From contig JAZDLA010000088.1 in assembly GCA_043802425.1 (NCBI GenBank), forward strand, positions 1 through 19,243: a stretch of DNA of 19,243 nt, read 5' to 3'. Below the pieces are notes generated by a model. The model ran no database searches and was not told where the DNA came from. It worked only from the letters and a program-made list of their open reading frames with translations. Source of the stretch: JAGUYA01 sp043802425 (lineage in GTDB: Bacteria; Omnitrophota; Gorgyraeia; Gygaellales; Profunditerraquicolaceae). Below are positions 12,904 through 19,243 of this stretch, piece by piece (positions within the stretch are counted from its first letter, which is position 1; each line of letters opens with the position of its first letter). The translations under genes and the position numbers were made by a program.

Positions 12904-14286
12904 ATGTTAAAGAAATTCATTATTCTTATCACCATATCTTTAGGGTTGGGATTTTTTACTACACATATCGGTTTTAGCTCCCATCAGGCTATAGCTATAG
13001 CTATATTTTCCGCTTCGATAATGGGTACCATGTTCTTTTGGGATTTTCGCCTGAGTTTTGCTTTCCTGGGGACCTCCATATTGCTTATCAGCCGGACAAT
13101 CGACTTAGAGCATATTATAAAATTCGCATCCCTGGAAGTCATCCTGTTTCTCATCGGCATGATGATTCTTGTCGGGCTCCTAAAGGATTCGGGGTTTTTT
13201 GCGTGGTTGGTCAGTTTAATCCTGCGTATCAAGAATCTCAATGCCACTAAATTCCTTATTTCCATTTCGTTTATTTCGGCACTATTAGCCTGTGCTGTAG
13301 ATGAAGTTACCTCTATTATTTTTATAGTCGCGGCGATATTCGAAATCTGCGATTATTTCGAGGTCGAACCTACCCCGTTTATGATAATCGCCATCTTAGC
13401 TACCAATATAGGTTCAAGCGGCACAGTATTAGGTAATCCTATCGGAATACTCATTGCGGCAAAGGCAGGGCTTACTTTTGAAGATTTTATTTTTAAATCG
13501 TTCCCCGTTATGTTAATATGCCTTATAGTGACGATAGCAATTTTAAAATTATGGTTCAGGAAAGCCTTGTTAGAGATGGACAATAAGATGAAGGAACTCG
13601 GCGCTAATGAGATGCTAGTTCGGTTGATCTCCGTGCCTCCCGAAAAGGAGTTAAAGATAAGCCTGGTTATTTTCGGGGCGACGCTATTCTTTATTTCCCT
13701 GCACCACCGCATGGAATTGTTCTGGAATCTGGAACCCAACACTTTATTGCTGACCATACCGCTTATTTCCAGCGGTTGCGTGATGATCTGGAAGTGGAAA
13801 AAGGCCAGGGAGTACATCGAAAAGGATGTGGAGTGGTGGACGCTGTTATTTTTCTTATTGCTTTTTGCCCAGGCAGGGACGCTTAAGTATACCGGGGCAA
13901 CCGATGTTATAGCAAAACACTTGGCGGGTTTGGCTGGTAATAGTAGCATGTTTTTAACCGGCATAGTCTTATGGACGGCGGCAATAGGCTCGAGCATCTT
14001 AGATAACGTGGTTTTGGTGGCAGCGTTTATTCCGGTGATCCAAAGCTTCCAGGGTTTAGGCTCGAACCTGCAGCCGCTATGGTGGGCTCTTTTATTCGGA
14101 GGCTGCCTGGGAGGCAACATTACCTTAATCGGCTCAACCGCCAATATCGTAGCCCTGGGTATTTTAGAAAAAGAGAAGAATGTCCGCATGACGTTCTTCC
14201 GCTGGTTCGGGGTGGGGCTTACTGTAGGTTTAATTACTACGACTGTAGCCTGGCTAGCTTTGGCATTTTTACCTATTTATAAATGA
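12904..14286 (+). CDS. ArsB/NhaD-superfamily ion transporter, probably Na+/H+ antiporter-like
   Basis: A 460-residue inner-membrane protein of the ion transporter (IT) superfamily with about eleven or twelve hydrophobic segments. Two inverted-repeat signatures are visible: CAVDEVTSIIFIVAAI with ATNIGSSGTVLGNPIGILIAAKAGLTFEDFI in the first half, and SILDNVVLVAAFIPVIQ with GGCLGGNITLIGSTANIVALGI in the second. They are typical of NhaD and ArsB relatives, where the Asp-Asn/Asp-Glu segments bind the cation. NhaD-type Na+/H+ exchange is the favoured role, but ArsB (arsenite) and citrate-type carriers share the motifs; no ars genes are nearby. No ribosome binding site is seen before the ATG, and coupling to the CBS gene is possible. 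The stop overlaps the next start (ATGA). Confidence 0.88.
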   Translation: MLKKFIILITISLGLGFFTTHIGFSSHQAIAIAIFSASIMGTMFFWDFRLSFAFLGTSILLISRTIDLEHIIKFASLEVILFLIGMMILVGLLKDSGFFAWLVSLILRIKNLNATKFLISISFISALLACAVDEVTSIIFIVAAIFEICDYFEVEPTPFMIIAILATNIGSSGTVLGNPIGILIAAKAGLTFEDFIFKSFPVMLICLIVTIAILKLWFRKALLEMDNKMKELGANEMLVRLISVPPEKELKISLVIFGATLFFISLHHRMELFWNLEPNTLLLTIPLISSGCVMIWKWKKAREYIEKDVEWWTLLFFLLLFAQAGTLKYTGATDVIAKHLAGLAGNSSMFLTGIVLWTAAIGSSILDNVVLVAAFIPVIQSFQGLGSNLQPLWWALLFGGCLGGNITLIGSTANIVALGILEKEKNVRMTFFRWFGVGLTVGLITTTVAWLALAFLPIYK

Positions 14287-14663
14287 AGATAAGGATTTAT
14301 TACCATCATACCGATTGCGGCGGCGTAGTATATTATGCAAAATATTTAGAGTTTCTGGAGGATGCGCGTACAGAACTTTTTGATCAAAGGGGCATTTCAG
14401 TAAAAGAGCTTATCAGGCAGGGGGTTTTATTTGTGGTTGCCCGGCAGGAAATAGACTATAAATCACCGGCTTTTTATGGCGACACCCTTAAGATAGGCAC
14501 CCGCATTAGCAAGGTTGGCCGGTCCAAAATCGAATTTACTTACGAAATAGAAAATCAAAACCAGCAGATTATTTCCCAGGCCAAGACAGTGCTGGTTTGC
14601 GTGGATAAGGCCCTTAAGCCCGTGTCTATCCCCGAAGAAATGCGTAAAAAGTTGGTGGAATGA
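14283..14663 (+). CDS. ybgC: YbgC-type acyl-CoA thioesterase (4HBT hot-dog fold)
   Basis: A single hot-dog domain of 126 residues. The catalytic aspartate is D11 in YYHHTDCGGVVYYAKYLEFLEDART, the diagnostic YbgC/4-hydroxybenzoyl-CoA thioesterase segment; later ARQEIDYKSPAFYGDTLKIGTRI and KTVLVCVD are also typical. YbgC enzymes hydrolyse short- to long-chain acyl-CoA or acyl-ACP and are usually next to tol-pal genes; that context is missing here. The ATG overlaps the stop of the transporter and its own stop overlaps the following start, so the three genes should be translationally coupled. Confidence 0.92.
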   Translation: MKIRIYYHHTDCGGVVYYAKYLEFLEDARTELFDQRGISVKELIRQGVLFVVARQEIDYKSPAFYGDTLKIGTRISKVGRSKIEFTYEIENQNQQIISQAKTVLVCVDKALKPVSIPEEMRKKLVE

Positions 14664-15367
14664 ATAAAGGCATGATGAAAATATTAAGAACGGTATTTAT
14701 ATTTATCATTTTTTTATTAAATATAATATCTCAAGTGCGGGCAGATACAATCTATCTTAAAAACGGTCGCCGGATGGAGGGGGTTATTGAGCGGGAGAGT
14801 AATGAATACGTAGAGCTCTCAGTTGGCTATGGCGCAGTCAAGTTTTACCGTGAACAAATTGCGCGGGTTGAGCGTTCTTCGAAAAAGGAGAAACAGGCAA
14901 TAGAACAATCATGGGATAAGGAGCGCCTAAAGAAAGAAGCTGAACTAAAAAAACGTAAAGAAAAAGATAGGACTAGCCCCGGAGAGGTAGAAACCGGCCG
15001 TGAAGGATCCCATCTTTTTGTTAACGTATTGTTAAACGGGAGAGTAAGCTCAAGGCTACTTGTGGATACAGGGGCTTCGCTTATAGTGTTATCACCTAAG
15101 GTAGCTAAGGAGTTGAATATAGATATAAAAGGCATCGAACCCGATATCAAATTGATTCTAGGTGATGGTAGGCAAGCATCAGCTAAACTCATTCGGCTTG
15201 ATAACATAGATATAGGGGAAGTTAATGCCAAGGATGTAGACGCGGCGGTCATCTATAAAGATGATGCATTTTCTGGATTTGACGGTATGTTAGGGATGTC
15301 CTTCTTAAAATTATTCAAGTTTGAGATTGATTGGAAGCAAAATAAATTGGTTTTGCAGAGAGCATAA
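14660..15367 (+). CDS. Exported retropepsin-like aspartic protease with N-terminal beta-barrel domain
   Basis: A signal peptide or signal anchor covers residues 7-28 (ending VRA-DT). Residues 29-72 (DTIYLKNGRRMEGVIERESNEYVELSVGYGAVKFYREQIARVE) form a small SH3/LSm-like barrel of a type common in secreted proteins of uncultured bacteria. A charged linker (73-110) leads to a retroviral-type pepsin domain: catalytic LVDTGAS with D136, and later GMLGMSFL followed by FEIDWKQNKLVLQ, the standard ending of the bacterial clan AA (TIGR02281-like) family. One such domain gives half a pepsin, so the active enzyme should be a homodimer. An alternative start at the internal ATG-ATG at 14672 would still retain the signal sequence. 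Confidence 0.88.
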   Translation: MNKGMMKILRTVFIFIIFLLNIISQVRADTIYLKNGRRMEGVIERESNEYVELSVGYGAVKFYREQIARVERSSKKEKQAIEQSWDKERLKKEAELKKRKEKDRTSPGEVETGREGSHLFVNVLLNGRVSSRLLVDTGASLIVLSPKVAKELNIDIKGIEPDIKLILGDGRQASAKLIRLDNIDIGEVNAKDVDAAVIYKDDAFSGFDGMLGMSFLKLFKFEIDWKQNKLVLQRA

Positions 15368-15382
15368 AAGAAAGGGAAGACA

Positions 15383-15736
15383 ATGAAAAAAGAACTCGTT
15401 GTGGTAGGGGACAGGGTTTTGATTGATCCGGATGGCCTAGAAGAACGTACGGATACGGGGTTATATTTACCGCAAGGGGTAAAAGAAAAGGAAAAGGTGC
15501 AGGGCGGAATCATAGTGAAGACCGGTCCCGGATATCCTATACCTGATCCCTCTGCTTTGGAGATTGAGCCCTGGCAGACCCCTAAATTTGACAGTCGTTA
15601 TTTTCCTCTCCAGGCTAAAGAAGGCGATTATTGTATTTTTTTGAGGAATGCGGGCGTTGAAATAGAATTCGAGAAGAAAAAATATATTATCGTGCCTCAC
15701 TCTGCGATCATGGTGCTCTTAAGAGGCAGCATTTAA
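15383..15736 (+). CDS. GroES-like (Cpn10-family) protein with insertion
   Basis: Cpn10 proteins cap the chaperonin GroEL through a mobile loop ending in a hydrophobic tripeptide. Here the beginning ELVVVGDRVLIDPDGLEERTDTGLYLPQG and the end EGDYCIFLRNAGVEIEFEKKKYIIVPHSAIMVLL follow the family, and the segment QGGIIVKTGPGYP is the usual GxVxxVGPG strand. Residues about 50-76 (PIPDPSALEIEPWQTPKFDSRYFPLQ) are longer than the normal roof region, and the mobile-loop tripeptide GIVL is replaced by GLYL. At 117 residues it is about 20 longer than GroES. No groEL is adjacent, so this is more likely a paralogue with a specialised role than the main co-chaperonin. Confidence 0.85.
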   Translation: MKKELVVVGDRVLIDPDGLEERTDTGLYLPQGVKEKEKVQGGIIVKTGPGYPIPDPSALEIEPWQTPKFDSRYFPLQAKEGDYCIFLRNAGVEIEFEKKKYIIVPHSAIMVLLRGSI

Positions 15737-15738
15737 AT

Positions 15739-16002
15739 ATGCCTGATGATAAGCGGTTACGGCCTCTGGTATTCTTTAGCAGCAGCGGCTGCATGCTGCC
15801 GTTTCTTATAATCTTTAATCTCTTCTTTGGCTGGATCTTTTTAAACCCCAGGCTATGGCTGATTAGCGAAGGGATATTGCTTTTAATTTTTATAATCAAT
15901 GGTTATATGGGCATGCGCAAGGTTTCATCCGGGCCCGCAAAGCGCGACAGCGTGATAGATGTAGAAGGGGAAGTTGTAGAAGACAGGCACAAACTGAAAT
16001 GA
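15739..16002 (+). CDS. Small two-helix membrane protein, 87 aa
   Basis: The protein has two hydrophobic segments, at about residues 18-35 (MLPFLIIFNLFFGWIF) and 38-55 (LWLISEGILLLIFIIN), followed by a polar tail (RKVSSGPAKRDSVIDVEGEVVEDRHKLK). The ATG is two bases after the stop of the GroES-like gene, with no separate ribosome binding site, so expression should depend on coupling. I recognise no family. Its place just before the pyrophosphatase gene in a tight gene row suggests a membrane function in the same unit, but nothing in the sequence proves it. Confidence 0.7.
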   Translation: MPDDKRLRPLVFFSSSGCMLPFLIIFNLFFGWIFLNPRLWLISEGILLLIFIINGYMGMRKVSSGPAKRDSVIDVEGEVVEDRHKLK

Positions 16003-16034
16003 ACATTTATTCTGAATAAAAAGGAGGCTTCTCG

Positions 16035-18200
16035 ATGTCAGGCAGTAATTTTCTCTGGGTAGCGCCCGTCGGTTCCATATTGGCTTTAACATTTGCCTGG
16101 TACCTGGCAATTTCTATTTTAAAGAAAGATGAAGGTAATGAAAAAATGCGCGAGATTGCCCAGGCGGTCAGGGTGGGGGCAAAGGCGTATCTAAAGAGGC
16201 AATATTTAGGCGTCTCCTTATTCTTTTTAGTGGTATTCTTTATTCTTTTAATTTTAGTGCTGAATAAATACCTGGTCATATTCGTGCCTTTTGCTTTCCT
16301 GACCGGCGGTTTATTTTCGGGCCTGGCAGGCTTTATCGGAATGAACATCGCCACCCAGTCTTCCGGGCGCACAGCTGCTGCTGCGATGAAAAGCCTCAAC
16401 TCCGGCCTGCGCGTGGCATTTTCTAGCGGCGCAGTAATGGGTATGACCGTAGTAGGTTTAGGGCTTCTGGATTTATCCATTTGGTATTTTTTCTTGAATT
16501 TTTATTACGGTAGTTACAGCGTACCCGGATGGTTACCGCAATGGTTATGCCCGTATCTAAAATGGTGTTTTCAGGCGCACCCTTTGCCTTTAGGCACGGA
16601 TAAAATTACCGCTATTACTTCTACCATGCTTTGTTTTGGTATGGGAGCCAGTTGTCAGGCGCTCTTTGCCAGGGTTGGTGGAGGTATTTTTACCAAGGCA
16701 GCGGACGTGGGCGCAGATTTAGTGGGTAAGGTGGAAGCGGGGATACCCGAAGATGACCCACGTAATCCTGCGGTTATTGCAGATAATGTCGGCGATAATG
16801 TCGGTGATGTGGCGGGGATGGGCGCTGATCTTTATGAGTCTTACGTGGGTTCTATCGTGGCTACTTCGGCGCTGGGAGTAGCTGCGGGTTTAGGCGTTGC
16901 CGGAGTGACTGTGCCTATGGTGATGGCAGCGGTGGGTGTTGTTTCTTCGATTATCGGCACATTTTTCGTAACAAGTAAAGAAGAAGCAACCCAGAAGGTT
17001 TTGTTAGCGGCGTTAAGAAAAGGGGTATTCATCAGTTCTATATTAGTGGCGGTAATTTCTTATTTCCTGATTAAACAAACTTTAGGCGTAGAGCGTTTAG
17101 GGGTTTACTGGTCAGTGCTTTCAGGGTTGGTGGCGGGAGTATTAATCGGGCTTTCTACCGAATTTTTTACCTCCAGCCATTTCGGGCCCACGCGTTCGGT
17201 TGCGGACGCATCCCTGACCGGGCCGGCAACCGTGATTATCGCGGGAATCTCCGTAGGCTTGATGTCTACGGCGGTACCGGTGATTTTAGTATGTATTGCG
17301 ATATTGACGAGTTTTTTTCTATCAGGGGGAGCTGCAAGTTTTAATGCCGGATTATACGGAGTAGGGATTTCTGCGGTGGGTATGCTTTCTACCTTAGGCA
17401 TTACTCTGGCTACCGATGCCTATGGGCCGGTAGCGGATAATGCCGGCGGCAACGCCCAAATGGCTAACTTAGATCCGGTGGTGAGAAAAAGAACCGATGC
17501 CTTGGATACTTTAGGTAATACCACAGCTGCTACCGGTAAAGGCTTTGCTATTGGTTCGGCAGCGTTGACCGCATTAGCCCTGATTGCGGCTTATCGCGAC
17601 CAGGTGGCTTTGTACGGTAAAGAGTTGAGTTTAAACCTGATGAATCCGAATGTCCTGGTAGGTTTATTGATCGGTGGTATGCTGCCGTTTGCATTCTGCT
17701 CTATGACGATGAGTGCGGTAGGCAGGGCAGCAGGTAAAATCGTAGTGGAGGTGCGTCGGCAGTTTAAAGAGATTATCGGGTTGATGGAAGGTAAGGCTAA
17801 ACCGGATTATGCGCGCTGCGTTAGCATAGCTACTATAGCTGCGCAAAAAGAAATGGTTATGCCTTCGTTGATGGCTATAATTGCGCCTATTGCTGTAGGG
17901 CTTCTTATAGGTGTTGAAGCCGTGGCAGGGCTTTTGGTTGGAGCAACTGTATCCGGTTTTGTCCTGGCAATAATGATGGCTAATGCCGGAGGCGCCTGGG
18001 ATAATGCCAAAAAATATATAGAAGAAGGCCATCACGGCGGAAAAGGTTCTTTTGCGCACAAGGCAGGAGTAGTTGGCGATACCGTCGGAGACCCTTTTAA
18101 GGATACCTCTGGCCCAAGCCTGAATATTCTCATTAAGCTCATGTCCATGGTCTCCATTGTTTTTGCTTCATTCATCATCCGCAACACCCTCTTCAAATAA
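16035..18200 (+). CDS. hppA: Membrane-bound ion-translocating pyrophosphatase
   Basis: This enzyme hydrolyses pyrophosphate at the cytoplasmic face and pumps H+ or Na+ across the inner membrane. All core motifs are present: GGGIFTKAADVGADLVGKVE, IPEDDPRNPAVIADNVGDNVGDVAGMGADLYESY, DAYGPVADNAGGNAQM and NAGGAWDNAKKYIE with GDTVGDPFKDTSGPSLNILIKL. The residue that separates the two classes is Ala (A498 in GNTTAATGKG), as in K+-dependent enzymes rather than Lys in K+-independent ones. The gate region reads ADLYESYVGS, with Glu (E268) where the Na+-pumping Thermotoga enzyme also has ESF, whereas plant H+ pumps have Glu one turn later. A K+-dependent Na+ (or mixed) pump is therefore favoured. Length 721 is normal; ribosome binding site AAGGAGG, terminator at 18203. 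Confidence 0.97.
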   Translation: MSGSNFLWVAPVGSILALTFAWYLAISILKKDEGNEKMREIAQAVRVGAKAYLKRQYLGVSLFFLVVFFILLILVLNKYLVIFVPFAFLTGGLFSGLAGFIGMNIATQSSGRTAAAAMKSLNSGLRVAFSSGAVMGMTVVGLGLLDLSIWYFFLNFYYGSYSVPGWLPQWLCPYLKWCFQAHPLPLGTDKITAITSTMLCFGMGASCQALFARVGGGIFTKAADVGADLVGKVEAGIPEDDPRNPAVIADNVGDNVGDVAGMGADLYESYVGSIVATSALGVAAGLGVAGVTVPMVMAAVGVVSSIIGTFFVTSKEEATQKVLLAALRKGVFISSILVAVISYFLIKQTLGVERLGVYWSVLSGLVAGVLIGLSTEFFTSSHFGPTRSVADASLTGPATVIIAGISVGLMSTAVPVILVCIAILTSFFLSGGAASFNAGLYGVGISAVGMLSTLGITLATDAYGPVADNAGGNAQMANLDPVVRKRTDALDTLGNTTAATGKGFAIGSAALTALALIAAYRDQVALYGKELSLNLMNPNVLVGLLIGGMLPFAFCSMTMSAVGRAAGKIVVEVRRQFKEIIGLMEGKAKPDYARCVSIATIAAQKEMVMPSLMAIIAPIAVGLLIGVEAVAGLLVGATVSGFVLAIMMANAGGAWDNAKKYIEEGHHGGKGSFAHKAGVVGDTVGDPFKDTSGPSLNILIKLMSMVSIVFASFIIRNTLFK

Positions 18201-18202
18201 AG

Positions 18203-18242
18203 AGGGACACCCAATCTGCTAATCGGTAGGGTGTCCCTTTTT
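18203..18242. terminator. Bidirectional terminator between hppA and the transposase; REP-like palindrome
   Basis: AGGGACACCC (18203-18212) pairs perfectly with GGGTGTCCCT (18229-18238), loop of 16 nt, followed by T5 on the plus strand; on the minus strand TCTTTATTT follows. It thus ends both converging genes. The same arms recur at 18807-18842 on the other side of the transposase gene. Confidence 0.85.
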
Positions 18243-18247
18243 AAGTC

Positions 18248-18730
18248 TTAAGTTGAATCAGCTAGATCTAAAAGCCCATTTTTATCTCCAATCACCCTGT
18301 CTCTATAGCTACTCCAGAGGTATTCCATTGGTGACATAGCCAAGCCTTTTCGGACCGGATTTGTCTCGACATAGTAGGCGCATTCTATAAAATAGTCATC
18401 TTTTTGTATAACCATACTTTTAAATCTTCCCTGCCAAAGGTGGCCTACTTTTTTGTATTTTTTATTGAACCATGCAGTATATGTCTGAGTAATGGCTTGC
18501 ATAAGCCTAGATAGGATTTGCGGTTGTTTTGGTTGCAATATCAAGTGGATATGATTGGGCATAAGGCAATAGCCAAATAATTTGAAAGAGTATTTTTTCT
18601 TGAAGTGTTTTAATAACTGTAGATATTTCGCAAAGTCATTTTCCTCCAGGAATACATTTTGTTTCTGATTGCCCCGGTTGATAATATGGTAACACACGTT
18701 ATCTAAAAGAATTCTTGGGCCTCTTGGCAT
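18248..18730 (-). CDS. RAYT-type Y1 transposase (REP-associated, IS200-like)
   Basis: A HUH single-strand transposase of the Y1 family: the histidine pair H60-I61-H62 in CLMPNHIHLIL, the helix with the nucleophilic tyrosine (Y119 or Y120) in ECAYYVETNPVRKGLA, and the preceding GHLWQGRFKS are all diagnostic of REP-associated tyrosine transposases. These proteins recognise hairpins with short guide sequences and are thought to spread REP elements while being vertically kept. Matching palindromes flank this gene (18203-18242 and 18807-18842). The frame ends at LLDLADST, soon after the WSSYRDR motif, where many relatives continue for some tens of residues, so the C terminus may be truncated. A strong GGGAGGTGAT ribosome binding site is partly enclosed in a small hairpin. 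Confidence 0.92.
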   Translation of the reverse strand: MPRGPRILLDNVCYHIINRGNQKQNVFLEENDFAKYLQLLKHFKKKYSFKLFGYCLMPNHIHLILQPKQPQILSRLMQAITQTYTAWFNKKYKKVGHLWQGRFKSMVIQKDDYFIECAYYVETNPVRKGLAMSPMEYLWSSYRDRVIGDKNGLLDLADST

Positions 18731-18742
18731 CTTTGATCACCT

Positions 18743-18783
18743 CCCGTTTTTAATAGACGGGATTAGATATTGTTTCTAACAAT
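18743..18783 (-). promoter_or_regulatory. Leader of the transposase gene with two inverted repeats
   Basis: CCCGT (18743-18747) pairs with ACGGG (18757-18761); on the minus strand this stem overlaps the first bases of the ribosome binding site GGGAGGTGAT (18736-18745). Upstream lies a 15-bp inverted repeat, ATTGTT-tct-AACAAT (18769-18783). Together they could keep transposase synthesis low, either by hiding the ribosome binding site or by repressor binding. No convincing promoter was identified. Confidence 0.35.
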
Positions 18784-18806
18784 AAATTTAAAATATTTTT
18801 TTATTT

Positions 18807-18842
18807 GGGGACACCCTTAGCTTTAGCAGGACGGGTGTCCCT
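18807..18842. repeat. REP-like palindrome, second copy
   Basis: GGGGACACCC (18807-18816) and GGGTGTCCCT (18833-18842) share their arms with the palindrome at 18203-18242, with a different loop (16 nt). It has no T run in either direction (on the minus strand an A-rich stretch follows), so it is not a normal terminator even though it lies only 9 bases after the pilT stop. With the first copy it brackets the transposase gene. Confidence 0.75.
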
Positions 18843-18850
18843 ATGGAAGG

Positions 18851-19243
18851 TTAGATGAATTTGGTGGGGTCTTTGGCGTAGAGCGCTGCTTTTTCGCGGG
18901 AGATAATTCCCTCTTGGCAGAGGCGTTCTATAGAGGTGTCCATAAGATGCATGCCATACCTTGCGCCCGTCTCAATAGCGACTGATATCTGTTGAAAATT
19001 TCCATGTCGGATAAGATTAGATACAGCGGGAGTTCCTACTAATACTTCAGTGGCAACTATACGTTCTTGTTTATCTTGTCGGGGGATTAAAAGTTGGCTG
19101 ATTACACCCTGGAGGTTTTCTGCCAGAAACATTCTTATCTGCTGTTGTTGGGCAGCAGGGAAGACGTCGGTAATCCTGCTTAGGCTTGAAACAGTATCTG
19201 ATGTCTGCAGGGTACTTAATACTAAATGACCGGTTTCTGCTGC
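18851..19243 (-). CDS. pilT: PilT-like type IV pilus retraction ATPase, C-terminal part (5' partial)
   Basis: The frame runs through the window edge; 130 residues plus stop are present, and the apparent ATG at 19132 is internal. It begins AAETGHLVLSTLQTSDTVSSL, the His-box region of PilT/VirB11-type secretion ATPases, continues with ITDVFPAAQQQQIRMFLAENLQGVISQLL and has the PilT-specific NLIRHG segment (AIRNLIREG in the reference proteins). The end, GMHLMDTSIERLCQEGIISREKAALYAKDPTKF, is the standard PilT C terminus, so the gene is complete at this end. The His of the TLHT box is Gln here (TLQT). PilT hexamers depolymerise type IV pili, driving twitching. Walker motifs lie outside the window. 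Confidence 0.93.
   Translation of the reverse strand, partial: AAETGHLVLSTLQTSDTVSSLSRITDVFPAAQQQQIRMFLAENLQGVISQLLIPRQDKQERIVATEVLVGTPAVSNLIRHGNFQQISVAIETGARYGMHLMDTSIERLCQEGIISREKAALYAKDPTKFI

Noticed and set aside
13353..14189. Long minus-strand reading frame (278 codons) opposite the NhaD-like gene
   Set aside because: It is wholly antisense to a well-supported membrane protein gene, has no ribosome binding site and the translation resembles no protein; it is a frame shadow.
19130..19132. ATG at 19132 (minus strand) as start of a 93-residue protein
   Set aside because: The same frame continues upstream through characteristic PilT residues to the window edge.
1..19243. CRISPR arrays, tRNA or rRNA genes
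   Set aside because: No evenly spaced direct repeats and no cloverleaf or rRNA-like sequence were noticed when reading both strands; a covariance-model scan (tRNAscan, Rfam) would be the decisive test.

Overview
The window looks like a piece of a Gram-negative, uncultured-lineage bacterial chromosome, and my best guess is Candidatus Omnitrophota (former OP3). The grounds are a secreted protein with a TYYPSPYGVYNEL motif just after its signal peptide (a pattern I remember from that phylum), several lipoproteins, PKD repeats, a type IV pilus retraction ATPase, a membrane pyrophosphatase and GC-rich palindromes typical of candidate-phylum genomes. No phylogenetic marker in the window settles this, so the assignment is inference.

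Layout. 1-690: the end of a large PKD-repeat surface protein and its terminator. 692-2456: a CPA2-type cation/proton antiporter fused to a PTS EIIA domain, apparently translated from a leaderless mRNA. 2490-4643: hflK-hflC behind a consensus promoter and a leader that can fold as terminator or antiterminator. 4768-5030: a 57-residue unknown protein. 5058-5717: two cold-shock proteins, the first with a long structured leader. 5751-9093: two mini-lipoproteins, a formate/nitrite-type channel, a secreted Cys-rich protein, a lipoprotein M48 protease with a PDZ domain nested in its fold, and a VOC-fold protein, probably largely one transcription unit. 9215-12274: the most striking gene, a complete elongation factor G fused behind a membrane anchor, a long coiled coil and a Pro/Glu-rich linker. 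12342-12414: a palindromic repeat element. 12434-18200: CBS protein, NhaD/ArsB-type transporter, YbgC-like thioesterase, retropepsin-like protease, GroES-like protein, small membrane protein and a pyrophosphate-driven ion pump, closely packed or overlapping. 18203-18842: a minus-strand RAYT-type Y1 transposase bracketed by two copies of the same palindrome. 18851-19243: the C-terminal part of a PilT-like ATPase on the minus strand.

How the genes fit together. Envelope stress and quality control recur (HflKC, M48 lipoprotein, retropepsin, GroES-like), as does ion energetics (two antiporter-type carriers and a pyrophosphatase whose visible residues resemble Na+-pumping enzymes, suggesting a sodium cycle). 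Regulation is rich: three promoters share not only -35 and -10 boxes but also the 17-bp spacer, and three genes or operons have a promoter, a leader with an intrinsic-terminator hairpin, and then the ribosome binding site. No tRNA, rRNA or CRISPR array was seen.
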